This document shows, piece after piece, positions 26,808 to 34,678 of a DNA stretch of 43,903 nt. Location of the stretch: positions 1 to 43,903 of the forward strand of contig NZ_CANLFB010000031.1 of the NCBI RefSeq assembly GCF_947489755.1. The letters are read 5' to 3'. How positions within the stretch are numbered: position 1 is the first letter of the stretch; each line of letters starts with the position of its first letter. This DNA is from an uncultured Psychromonas sp. (GTDB lineage: Bacteria > Pseudomonadota > Gammaproteobacteria > Enterobacterales > Psychromonadaceae). The notes beneath the pieces were generated by a model that searched no databases, had not been told where the DNA came from, and worked only from the letters and a program-made list of their open reading frames with translations. The translations under genes were made by a program, and so were the position numbers.

Positions 26808-27278
26808 TTAAATTACTGAAAAAATTGAAGTAACATCTTTTTGTGCTACACATTGAAAATGTCCAGTCGCATCATTTACATTTTTTCTGAGCTTCAATTT
26901 CAATTCATGTCCATTTGGGCTATTGAACATAGCAATTTCATTTACGGCGTTCATTAAGTTAAATGCACTAACTCTTACTTCATTACCCGAGATAATTTGG
27001 ACTTCATTATAAATACGCAGTAAATCAGTGTAATCTGACTCTTGACCGGAACAATGAGAAAACAGATATTTCTGAACTATTACTTGAGACTGAGCTAAAA
27101 ACTCTGAAAATTTAGCTTTTCGTTCATCTTGTTGCTTATAAAAAATGTGTCGGGCTTCTTTTTTATCATCATGAGTGTGGGTTTTACTTAAAACGAAATA
27201 ACCAGAAACGGCAGTGATTAGTGATCCCAACCCAATTTTAACGGCAGTGTCTGCTACATCAACCCAATTTACGCTCAT
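26808..27278 (-). CDS. Hypothetical protein with one N-terminal membrane segment
   Basis: From ATG 27278 (preceded by TATGGAGTAACT, ribosome site GGAG) the product is 156 residues: a membrane segment AVKIGLGSLITAVSGYFVL followed by charged helices with HDDKKEARHIFYKQQDERKAKFSEFLAQSQ and a soluble tail. I recognise no family. It lies in the accessory pocket beside the intron remnant and another unrecognised membrane protein. Confidence 0.65.
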   Translation of the reverse strand: MSVNWVDVADTAVKIGLGSLITAVSGYFVLSKTHTHDDKKEARHIFYKQQDERKAKFSEFLAQSQVIVQKYLFSHCSGQESDYTDLLRIYNEVQIISGNEVRVSAFNLMNAVNEIAMFNSPNGHELKLKLRKNVNDATGHFQCVAQKDVTSIFSVI

Positions 27279-27311
27279 AGTTACTCCATAATGTTTGATG
27301 CCTCGGTACAT

Positions 27312-27476
27312 AAATGCACCGAGGACTTTTTATAATAAGCCTATTTTATGCAAAATAATTAACAATTCTGAGACTGCTAAAATTACCTTTGCAAGATCAA
27401 AGTTTATTTTAAGAGTAGTTTAAATTTTCATGGCAATGGAGCCTTAAAAATAGCTACTTAAGCGCTGAGCAACTTG
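27312..27476. other. Short AT-rich spacer
   Basis: No gene or strong hairpin is seen between two minus-strand genes of the accessory pocket. Confidence 0.3.
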
Positions 27477-27656
27477 TTATTTTTTTATATTAGCAACAGG
27501 CCAATCTTTATGAGCTAAATAAAGTAGCGCAATAAAATTAACTACAGGGATTAAAAATAAAAAACCCATAGAGCCTTCAAAACCAGCTCTAGAAAATATA
27601 CGCCAACCAGCAAAAGCGACTAGTGTCCACAAAGCAATAAGAATAATTAAAGACAT
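27477..27656 (-). CDS. Mini-membrane protein, second of a coupled paralogous pair
   Basis: The ATG at 27656 overlaps the upstream gene's stop by one base (TAATG), giving 59 residues. It has two hydrophobic segments (SLIILIALWTLVAFAGWRIF and MGFLFLIPVVNFIALLYLAH) and ends DWPVANIKK. It is clearly related to the upstream protein: RAGFEG and FLIPVVNFIALLYLAHKDWP align with KAGFKD and FWIPALNLAFLLYLAFAEWP. Family unknown. The longer frame opening at 27734 runs through the upstream gene and is unlikely. Confidence 0.75.
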   Translation of the reverse strand: MSLIILIALWTLVAFAGWRIFSRAGFEGSMGFLFLIPVVNFIALLYLAHKDWPVANIKK

Positions 27657-27844
27657 TATGATTCTTCCTTGTATTGTGGCCACTCTGCAAAAGCTAAGTA
27701 CAGCAAGAATGCAAGATTTAAAGCAGGAATCCAAAATACAAATTTTGGTGTATCTTTGAAACCAGCTTTAGAATATATCTTTTCTATCGCATGACCTGTT
27801 GTAAACCAAATTGCCAATGCAATTATTATTTCTACTACTACCAC
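27656..27844 (-). CDS. Mini-membrane protein, first of a coupled paralogous pair
   Basis: A GTG at 27844 preceded by AAGGAG at six bases starts a 62-residue protein with two hydrophobic segments and short charged ends. The motif K/R-AGF-x6-F-xx-IP-x2-N-x4-LLYLA-x3-WP is shared with the downstream paralog. One-base overlap of stop and start predicts translational coupling. Membrane location is predicted; function is unknown. Confidence 0.75.
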   Translation of the reverse strand: MVVVEIIIALAIWFTTGHAIEKIYSKAGFKDTPKFVFWIPALNLAFLLYLAFAEWPQYKEES

Positions 27845-28110
27845 ACAGTTCTCCTTTATTAATTGGTGGTGAAAAAACTAACAGTTTATTAAACCGAAAA
27901 ATTCCATATTTCTGGTGGAAATACGGAATAGTTTAATTTGTTAAAAATCAATTAATAATAGGCTAAATTAACAGTAAATCAAATGTTTAGAATAAAACAT
28001 CAAAATTTAATGATGTGGAAAGGAGGGATAATTCTTTATGAGCAACGGAAAGGAAGAATAGTGTTAGTTTATTTACAGCCAGCCTAGTTTTAAGCCCTGA
28101 TTATTCGTAA

Positions 28111-28524
28111 TGCGACAGTCACTATGGGTACAACTCCCCGCCGTTGAACTTTCCCAAGCAATTAACTCATTTTAGTAAAGCCAAACAGGATGTTTGGTTT
28201 AGTTGAGGCTTTAAGATGCATCGGCTTACTAGGACGCTCAATACGGCTACATCAATTTCCCATTTTGTTTTTCTGAATCAATCACTGCCTTTAGCAAGGT
28301 TAGGCATGGATGCCGTTGCTAGTTCAGAGCGCCACAGGGATGTGGCGTATGAACGGTGCGTTAAGAAGGTAGTTATTTATTCAGATTAAAAAAACGATAT
28401 GGGCGAGTTTCTTTTGGCTTTTCATCGACATAGCTTTTCTTTGTTCGTATAAAGAATCTTGTTTATTTAGACTGTTAAACATCAAGCAAAGAATAATCAA
28501 CCTGTTTCAATGAGCGTAGACGAA
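28111..28524 (+). repeat. Hairpin-repeat family copy A
   Basis: The copy carries the anchor CTTTCCCAAGCAATTAACTC, then hairpins CCAAAC-AGGAT-GTTTGG (28181-28197), GGC-ATGGAT-GCC (28303-28314, inside AGCAA/TTGCT) and CGCCAC-AGGGAT-GTGGCG (28330-28347, inside GTTCA/TGAAC), then GGTGCGTTAAGAAGG and the end TGAGCGTAGACGAA. Orientation is opposite to the tandem array at 23739. Confidence 0.88.
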
Positions 28525-28800
28525 CCAATACTCATCATGGCTACAACTTCCCGCCGTTGAGCTTTCCCAAGCAATTAACTCATTTTAGTAAAGCCAAACA
28601 GGATGTTTGGATTAGTTGAGGCTAGTGCATGGATGCACGTCCGAAACGGTACGTTTAAAATGCGTTTATTGTTTGGATAAGAAAGCGACTCGGTGACAGT
28701 CTTTTTGCTTACTTTTTCTGCTGTTCAGAAAAAGTAAAGTCGCCGACAGGGCGAAATCCAAGCTAATAAATATCAAATAGCCTTCATGAGCGCAGACGAA
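28525..28800 (+). repeat. Hairpin-repeat family copy B
   Basis: It abuts copy A head-to-tail. It has CCAAAC-AGGAT-GTTTGG (28594-28610) and GTGC-ATGGAT-GCAC (28625-28638), then TTTGGATAAGAAAGCG, GCCGACAGGGCG and TGAGCGCAGACGAA as in the tandem array, but is shorter than copies A and C. Confidence 0.88.
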
Positions 28801-28847
28801 TCTTACTTTATTCAAATATAAATTAAACCCCAAAAGCATAGTTGTTG

Positions 28848-28888
28848 CGACAACAAAAAAGGCCATCTATATCACTATAGACAGCCCA
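28848..28888 (-). terminator. Terminator after ribB, recurrent family
   Basis: On the minus strand GGGCTGTCTATAGTG pairs imperfectly with CTATATAGATGGCC, followed by TTTTTTGTTG. Close relatives occur at 30226-30262, 32890-32933 and 34604-34645. Confidence 0.75.
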
Positions 28889-28956
28889 CTCATTCATCAC
28901 CTATTTCAGCTTTAGATGTTTTAGCTAACTAAACCTTAGCTAATCCAAAACCAAAA

Positions 28957-29604
28957 CTAAGCTACCTGTTCTGCTTGAAGATAATTCACCAAATCATCAA
29001 TACTCATGACTGGAATATCATGCTGCTGTGCAAACTTCACCACTTCTGGCAAACGCGCCATCGAGCCATCTTCATTACTTAACTCACAAATCACACCTGC
29101 GGGAGCAAACCCTGCCAATGTCGCTAAATCAACGGCTGCTTCTGTATGTCCTCTTCGCACTAATACGCCACCTGCTACTGCCTGTAGTGGGAAAACATGA
29201 CCTGGTCGAGACAGGTCATCTGCCGTTGCATTGGGTGCGACTGCAGTTTTAATCGTGGTAACACGGTCTGCTGCTGAAACACCTGTTGTTACGCCGTGCT
29301 TTGCTTCAATACTGACAGTATAAGCAGTGGTATTTTGGCTGGTGTTGTTGCTGACCATTTGTGGAAGTTCTAGCTTTTGCGTGGTTTTGGTCGGTAAGCA
29401 TAAACACACTATGCCACTGCCTTCACGGATCATCATCGCCATTTGTGGGGTTGTTAATGTTTCAGCAGCAAAAATAAAGTCACCTTCATTTTCTCTGTCT
29501 TCATCATCGACGACTAACACGCCTGAACCGTTTTTGATTGATTGAATGGCATTTAACACACGAGAGTGTGAATCACCGAATAAACTTAATAGAGACTGAC
29601 TCAT
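28957..29604 (-). CDS. ribB: 3,4-dihydroxy-2-butanone 4-phosphate synthase RibB
   Basis: RibB converts ribulose 5-phosphate to the four-carbon riboflavin precursor and formate. The N-terminal [20 protein letters not shown] supplies the acidic metal site; later motifs include [34 protein letters not shown] and [16 protein letters not shown]. The 215-residue length matches stand-alone RibB (E. coli 217); no GTP cyclohydrolase II domain is fused. An FMN riboswitch lies upstream, so the gene is turned down by FMN. Confidence 0.97.
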   Translation of the reverse strand: MSQSLLSLFGDSHSRVLNAIQSIKNGSGVLVVDDEDRENEGDFIFAAETLTTPQMAMMIREGSGIVCLCLPTKTTQKLELPQMVSNNTSQNTTAYTVSIEAKHGVTTGVSAADRVTTIKTAVAPNATADDLSRPGHVFPLQAVAGGVLVRRGHTEAAVDLATLAGFAPAGVICELSNEDGSMARLPEVVKFAQQHDIPVMSIDDLVNYLQAEQVA

Positions 29605-29704
29605 GGTATTTTCCTTTGAATAGTTACCAGAATCAGGGCATTGAGAATGGCATCATCCAACAATTAGATGATGTCAATTAGCACTACACATGCAGTACTT
29701 TGGT

Positions 29705-29872
29705 TTCTCTTTCATCCGGACTTTAACCGTCGGCTCTGGAATTAAACCAGATCTGCTGACCTTTATTGCTACTATTATTACGTTTATTACTACGTTAAAT
29801 AATCAATAAAGCGCTCGCGGGCTCACCTAATAGGTTTACCGCCGGTGGGGAATTTCGCCCCGCCCTGAGAAT
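29705..29872 (-). ncRNA. FMN (RFN) riboswitch
   Basis: On the minus strand the conserved RFN blocks appear in order: CAGGGCGGGGCGAAATTCCC, CACCGGCGGTAA, GAGCCCGCGAGCGC, GGTCAGCAGATCTGG, AGCCGACGGTTAAAGTCCGG and ATGAAAGAG. It ends about 100 bases before the ribB start, so FMN binding in the leader should lower ribB expression. Whether it acts on translation or termination cannot be told by eye. Confidence 0.97.
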
Positions 29873-29883
29873 TGCTAAGTTAA

Positions 29884-30225
29884 ATTAGCGTGCGGATTTT
29901 AACGCTTACTGAATAAGGAAGATAGTTGAATGAGCAAGATAATTGAAAAATAGGGCAATTGAAAAACCAAGGTAATTGAAAAAATAAGATAATTGATAAA
30001 GAGGTTCGTTAAAAAGGGATCAAAGAAATGGTCGACAATAAAAACCCTCAGAGCAGGTAAATATAGAAGCCGAGATTACTGACCAAGCAAGCTAAATCGA
30101 TGATGAAGAAGACGTCTCTATGGCTAGCGTTTAAGGGGGAATCACAGCGGCAATGTTATGATCATAAAAGTTATGAGCGTAAAAGGTAAGGGTATAAATG
30201 TTAGAATAATAAGAAGTTATGATAA
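29884..30225. other. Intergenic region with degenerate short repeats
   Basis: From about 29930 to 30003 the phrase GATAATTGAAAAA recurs four times in varied form (GATAATTGAAAAATAGG, GCAATTGAAAAACC, GTAATTGAAAAAATAA, GATAATTGATAAAG). The region also holds the ribB promoter (minus). No gene is seen. Confidence 0.5.
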
Positions 30226-30264
30226 TAAAAAGGCTATCTATATCACTATAAACAGCCTTTCTTG
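30226..30264 (-). terminator. Terminator after the GH64 gene, recurrent family
   Basis: On the minus strand AAAGGCTGTTTATAG and CTATATAGATAGCCTTTT pair with few mismatches, followed by a T-run. It is the same sequence family as the terminators after ribB and the PL15 gene. Confidence 0.8.
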
Positions 30265-30323
30265 TTGAGTTGGAGGTTAATTCAACATGCTTGTTTTTTG
30301 CTCATTTTCATTATTGTGTGAGA

Positions 30324-32633
30324 TTAGCTTAACGTTAACTCTATCCAGTTAAGGTTCCAATCATCATCAGTCGCGGTTAAGCGTAATGTGATATCGCCAG
30401 CGGGTAACGTGATGCTGTCTGACTGAGTTTCCCAATTATCCCAACTGCCTGTTGATTGAAGAGCTGTTGAGGTTTCTGTTACGCCATCGACTTGAACATT
30501 GACTGCACTGTCATCAATACTCGCGATACGATATTCAATAGTGTACGTGCCTGCTGTTGCTACGGTTATTTGATATTCCATATAATCGCCGCTATCAATC
30601 CAACCTACATTTAGGTCTCCATCACTATCAATCGTTGTTTCTGTTTGAATGCCTGACATTGCGCTGTAATCTTCAGCTTGAATACGTGCATAACCTTGTT
30701 CGTCAAAACTACTTTCAGTACTGCTCGTCGTTTGATCTAAGGTAAGATCTATCCAGTTAATGTTCCAGTTATCATCTGTTGCAAGTAAACGAAGGGTGAT
30801 ATCACCTGCAGGTAAAGTAAGTGTGTCTAATTGTGTTGTCCAAGCATCCCAGCTGCCTGTCGATTCGAAGGTTGTAGTGAGTACTGTTTCACCATCTACT
30901 TGAACTTCTACCGCTCCTTCCGCATCAATACTCGCGATACGGTAGGCAATGGTGTAATCACCTGCTGTGTCTATCGTCAGGTTGTATTCCATGTAGTCGC
31001 CAGCGTCAATCCACCCAACATTTAGGTCGCCACTGCTATCGGTTGTCGTTTGTGTTTGAATACCTGACATTGCACTATAATCTTCAGCTTCAACACGTAC
31101 CGTTGTATCGTTACTGTAATCACCATCATTAACTTCAACGGTAATACTTGCTGAAACGGTTTCATCATAACTACTTACGGTAATCGTTGATGACCCTGTT
31201 GTTAGTGCTGTCACAAGACCATCTACGACTGTCGCGACGGCTGTGTCACTTGACTCCCAAACTACAGCATCATTATCTACATCAGTCGGTAGTAAAGTGA
31301 ATGCTAGTTGTGATGTTTCGTCACTACTCAAGCTTAAACCCGTTTCTGATAAGGTCATTGATTCAGGTGCAACATAAGGGTCATCAACAAATCCACCAAT
31401 GGTGATCTTTACTGTTTCAGGCGTTGTGCTTTGTATTGTTGATGAGTAATCAAACACATCATCATATGCAAACGCATAGGTTTCACCTTCAAAGCTAATA
31501 TCTTCAGAGTGGAAGAAGGCAACATATTCGTTGTGTGTGGTTGTGCTGCCAAAGTAAGTGCTAAGGTCAGACCATTCTAATAATTCACCACTTTCAGCAT
31601 CAAGATCGATGGCGCCACGATTGAACGCTGCACTAAAGTGTTTTTGAATATTTAAATCGGCATCAACATCTCCAGTACTTTCTACATCTTCAGCCAATAC
31701 GCCGCTCGCTTCTAAAATTTCTAGCGTATCTGGTTTTGCAGAGATCATACCGATAGTACCGTCACTCTGATTAGTAAATATGAATTGGTCATCAACAACA
31801 ATACCCGTCCAAACGCCTGCATCACCAATGCTTAAGTACATAGATTCGTCTGTATAACGAGCCCATACAGCATCAACATAGTCTGAGAAATAGTCGCTGT
31901 CGCTTTCACCATCTTGGAAAGAGGTGCTTTTTGATGGGTTTAAAATAATGCCTAGGTCTTCGTCAAGCGAACCTTGAAAAGCTTCTCCGACACGTGAAGT
32001 CCATTCTTTAAGAATATCTTCATGGGCTAATACTTCACCAACACGTTTATAAAAACCGTCAGTCCCCCAAACTTCAAGACCCATCGGGTATTGATAAGCA
32101 TCAACACGTGTTGTATTTGTCCAAAGGCCATTATCGCCATAGGTTAATTCAACTAATTCATATCTGAGGTTTAGGTTCGGATCTGAGTCATTAGATAATG
32201 AAGGTGCTGAGTAACCGCCTCCGTCACCGAAAAAGTAGAGGTAAAGTGGTGATTCAAATGAGATGAAGATGCGCACTGAAGAAATAAGCGGCATGTTAAT
32301 GGTTTTATCTGGGATCTCGCTGAGTAAAGTGAAAACATCTGCATACATTGCGTTGCCGCCTGGACCATTATTACCATTATAAACAGGCCCTTGTAATGTA
32401 TTATCTTCTACTGACATTTCATTCACTTCGCCAGTGGTCATATCTATCCAAACATCGGTATCATCTATTTTACCGACAAGTGCAACATAGACTTTTTCAT
32501 CGCTAAATTCTGAAATATTATTGATGACGTAGGGAAGGGGTAATGTTTGTGCCGTTATGCTACTAGTAAAAAAGCTACACAGCAGAACAAGTAATGTGGG
32601 TATCACTATTTGCATTTTCTTTTTGACTATCAT
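30324..32633 (-). CDS. Secreted GH64 beta-1,3-glucanase with Big2 and two CBM6 domains
   Basis: A signal peptide (about 1-29) precedes a GH64 domain (about 33-415), with RIFISFESPLYLYF, DPNLNLRYELVELTYGDNG and TRVDAYQYPMGLE. Glu162 and Asp178 have the same 16-residue spacing as the catalytic pair (Glu154/Asp170) of the laminaripentaose-producing enzyme. A Big2 immunoglobulin-like domain follows (about 420-501, ending STITVSSYDETVSASITVEV). Two CBM6 modules (about 511-632 and 648-769) share AEDYSAMSGIQT, DLNVGWID and WNINWIDLTL/WNLNWIELTL, and look like a tandem duplication. Expected substrate is laminarin or other algal beta-1,3-glucan. Confidence 0.85.
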   Translation of the reverse strand: MIVKKKMQIVIPTLLVLLCSFFTSSITAQTLPLPYVINNISEFSDEKVYVALVGKIDDTDVWIDMTTGEVNEMSVEDNTLQGPVYNGNNGPGGNAMYADVFTLLSEIPDKTINMPLISSVRIFISFESPLYLYFFGDGGGYSAPSLSNDSDPNLNLRYELVELTYGDNGLWTNTTRVDAYQYPMGLEVWGTDGFYKRVGEVLAHEDILKEWTSRVGEAFQGSLDEDLGIILNPSKSTSFQDGESDSDYFSDYVDAVWARYTDESMYLSIGDAGVWTGIVVDDQFIFTNQSDGTIGMISAKPDTLEILEASGVLAEDVESTGDVDADLNIQKHFSAAFNRGAIDLDAESGELLEWSDLSTYFGSTTTHNEYVAFFHSEDISFEGETYAFAYDDVFDYSSTIQSTTPETVKITIGGFVDDPYVAPESMTLSETGLSLSSDETSQLAFTLLPTDVDNDAVVWESSDTAVATVVDGLVTALTTGSSTITVSSYDETVSASITVEVNDGDYSNDTTVRVEAEDYSAMSGIQTQTTTDSSGDLNVGWIDAGDYMEYNLTIDTAGDYTIAYRIASIDAEGAVEVQVDGETVLTTTFESTGSWDAWTTQLDTLTLPAGDITLRLLATDDNWNINWIDLTLDQTTSSTESSFDEQGYARIQAEDYSAMSGIQTETTIDSDGDLNVGWIDSGDYMEYQITVATAGTYTIEYRIASIDDSAVNVQVDGVTETSTALQSTGSWDNWETQSDSITLPAGDITLRLTATDDDWNLNWIELTLS

Positions 32634-32889
32634 GTCATTTATATCCTTAGATTATGAGTAGTTCTATCTTGAGTTTGTAGGACTAGTTAGTTCCATTCAG
32701 TGGGATAATTCATGCTTAATAACCATTGTAATGAGAAAAAATAGGTGACTGATTCACTTAGTTTTTAACCCTATCTATACCACTCCAACGGCATAGAAAA
32801 CCGTATTATTAAGGTTTATTAATAAACGAATGATGGTCTAAAAATGTCATGTTTTTAATAATAAAAGCTTTAATAATAACGTTATTCAT

Positions 32890-32934
32890 AATAAAAAAGG
32901 CTACTTATATGACTATAAGCAGCCTTTTAATACT
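32890..32934 (-). terminator. Terminator belonging to the PL15 remnant
   Basis: On the minus strand AAAAGGCTGCTTATAG pairs with TATATAAGTAGCCTTTT around a short loop. It lies about 50 bases after the stop of the PL15-like remnant, the same position as the terminator after the intact PL15 gene. Confidence 0.75.
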
Positions 32935-32979
32935 TAGAAGCTAAGCTGTATTGAAATTAAGAACCATAATTTTATTGTC

Positions 32980-33120
32980 TTAAAAATCAATCACTACTAA
33001 TTCTCTATCAATTGCTAACGCTAAAAAATTACCCACTAATTGATGTGACACTTCAGTTTTAGGCTCGTTCATTTTACTTGACGCTATTAAGGTCAAAATT
33101 TTATATTTTATTGTGTAATC
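32980..33120 (-). pseudogene. C-terminal remnant of a second PL15-type lyase
   Basis: The minus strand reads KILTLIASSKMNEPKTEVSH and continues QLVGNFLALAIDRELVVIDF with a TAA. The intact lyase ends ILTLLVPSKINGPKTEVSHK then LVGNTLELTIDGEVVTIEL and a stop. The two align over the last 40 codons without gaps. Upstream of about 33120 the match ends, and 50 bp further the REP/transposase island begins, so the rest of this paralog was probably lost by insertion and deletion. Confidence 0.85.
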
Positions 33121-33166
33121 GAAAAAAAATTTACTACATTAATATAAGTCTATGGCGGTATTCATT

Positions 33167-33190
33167 ACTATAAAAAAGGCCGTCTATATT
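33167..33190 (-). terminator. Half of a terminator cut by REP sequence
   Basis: TATAAAAAAGGCCGTCTATATT is the left arm of the recurrent terminator family, but the matching right arm does not follow; REP sequence starts immediately. Its complement TATAGACGGCC is found as the right arm at about 34624-34634, after the transposase island and repeat copy C. Confidence 0.55.
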
Positions 33191-33425
33191 AACTCGTTCC
33201 CACGCTCTGCGTGGTAATGAATATGCGTTATGCAAAGTCTTTTATTAACTCGTTCCCACGCTCTGCGTGGTAATGAATATGCGTTATGTAAAGTCTTTTA
33301 TTAACTCGTTTCTAAGCTAACTCTTTCCCACGCTCTGCGTGGTAATGTATATGCGTTATGCAGAGTCTTTTATTAACTCGTTTCTAAGCTAACTCGTTCC
33401 CACGCTCTGCGTGGTAATGTATAGG
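33190..33425 (+). repeat. Four direct REP sequences (CCACGC-TCT-GCGTGG)
   Basis: Hairpin cores CCACGCTCTGCGTGG lie at about 33200-33214, 33256-33270, 33328-33342 and 33400-33414. Each is preceded by AACTCGTTC-like and followed by TAATGWATATGCGTTATG. Periods are 56, 72 and 72 bp, the last two gaining a 16-base insert. They precede a RAYT gene and are its likely REP substrates. Confidence 0.88.
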
Positions 33426-33492
33426 CATAATGAACAAGTCATAAAAATTCTCTCATCATCATTAAAAGAATAAAAAATATAAGGAGCAGATC

Positions 33493-34022
33493 ATGGGACG
33501 TAGCCGTTATAAAATCACCCAAACCGATGCGCCACATTTTGTTACCTTAACCGTCCTGCACTGGATCCCTGTATTTACACGCCCACAGACCGTTGATATT
33601 TTGTTGGAATCATTACGATTTTTAATGAAAGAAGGGTTGAAAGTGCATGCCTATGTGATCTTGGAAAACCATTGACATCTTATTGTACAAAGCCCTCAGC
33701 TTAATAAAGATATGACACGATTTAAATCATTTACGGCAAAAAAATTATTAGATTATCTTAAATAGAATCGTGTCCAAACGATTTTAGAACAATTAGTATT
33801 TTATAAAAAAGCACACAAAACTGATCGTCAATATCAGTTTTGGCAGAGGGAATTCATCCTGAGCTGATTCAAAATGAGACGATGATGTTGCAGAAAATTG
33901 AGTATATTCATTATAACCCAGTAAAACGGGGCTATGTTGAGCAAGCTTTGCATTGGCGCTACTCTAGTGCGCGAAATTATGAAGATGAAGTTGGGTTACT
34001 TGAGATAAATAGGTGTTGGTAG
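33493..34022 (+). pseudogene. REP-associated tyrosine transposase (RAYT), inactivated
   Basis: The frame starts MGRSRYKITQTDAPHFVTLTVLHWIPVF and matches the IS200/RAYT transposase family. It is broken three times. A TGA at 33673-33675 interrupts the HUH motif (VILENH-stop-HLIVQSP, expected ENHxH). A TAG follows LLDYLK at about 33763. A one-base deletion near 33845 shifts into EGIHPELIQNETMM. The end is typical: KIEYIHYNPVKRGYVEQALHWRYSSARNY. With an interrupted HUH motif no active enzyme is expected. Confidence 0.9.
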
Positions 34023-34040
34023 TAAGGAATCGAGCTAACT

Positions 34041-34117
34041 AGATACATTCTCACGCGGAGCATGGGAGCTAGGTATGAACTAGATACATTCCCACGCGGA
34101 GCATGGGAACGAGGTAA
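34041..34117 (-). repeat. Two REP sequences in opposite orientation
   Basis: CTAGATACATTCTCACGCGG and CTAGATACATTCCCACGCGG, each continuing AGCATGGGA, are the reverse complement of TCCCATGCTCCGCGTGGGAA-type REPs. They close the right side of the RAYT gene, so it sits between inverted REP groups as in typical REPtrons. Confidence 0.85.
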
Positions 34118-34150
34118 CACCGTTAAGCTGCATCGATGAGCACAAACTAA

Positions 34151-34550
34151 CCGATACTCATCATGGCTACGACTCCCGCCGTTGAGCTTTCCCAAGCAAT
34201 TAACTTATTTTAGTAAAGCCAAACAGGATGTTTGGATTAGTTGAGGCTTTAAGGATCATATGCTAACTAGGTCGCTCAATACGGCTACATAAATTTCCCC
34301 GTCATATTTTTCTGAATCAATGATTACCTTCAGCAAGGTTAGGCATGGATGCCGTTGCTAGCGAACTTCGCGGCATGGACGCCGCGTATGAGCGGTGCGT
34401 TAAGAAGGTACTCATTTATTAAGGTTAAAAAATATTCGGTGTGGCTTTTTCTTTGGTTACTTTCTTTTGGCCACTCAAAAGAAAGTAACACGCCGATAGG
34501 GCGGAACACCAAGCAACAATTATTTATTAAGCTACGTTGAGCGCAGACGA
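34151..34550 (+). repeat. Hairpin-repeat family copy C
   Basis: It contains CTTTCCCAAGCAATTAACTT, CCAAAC-AGGAT-GTTTGG (34219-34235), GGC-ATGGAT-GCC (34342-34353) and CGCGGC-ATGGAC-GCCGCG (34369-34386), then GCGGTGCGTTAAGAAGG, GGTTACTTTCTTTTGGCC paired with AAAAGAAAGTAACACGCC, and the end TGAGCGCAGACGA. It is nearest to copy A in layout. Confidence 0.88.
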
Positions 34551-34603
34551 CTTTTGATGCTAATTAAATAGGACTTTAATTTGAAAAAGCTTCTGTTGTT
34601 GCG

Positions 34604-34648
34604 ACAACAAAAAAGGCCACCTATATTGCTATAGACGGCCTTTTTAAT
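34604..34648 (-). terminator. Terminator after the PL15 gene, recurrent family
   Basis: On the minus strand AAAAAGGCCGTCTATAG pairs with TATAGGTGGCCTTTTTT with two mismatches. A small palindrome GTTGTTGCGACAAC adjoins it, as it does at the ribB terminator. Confidence 0.8.
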
Positions 34649-34678
34649 TTTTGACTAAGTCAGTATGAACTACAAAAC

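Noticed and set aside
28666..28866. 66-residue minus-strand reading frame
   Set aside because: It lies inside repeat copy B and a terminator and has no ribosome site; it is a translation of repeat DNA.
33190..33425. CRISPR-like direct repeats
   Set aside because: The repeated hairpin CCACGCTCTGCGTGG recurs with near-identical spacers and sits beside a RAYT gene with opposite copies on the other side; these are REP sequences and no cas gene is present.
34349..34540. 63-residue plus-strand reading frame
   Set aside because: It is a translation of repeat copy C, whose hairpins explain the sequence better than a protein.
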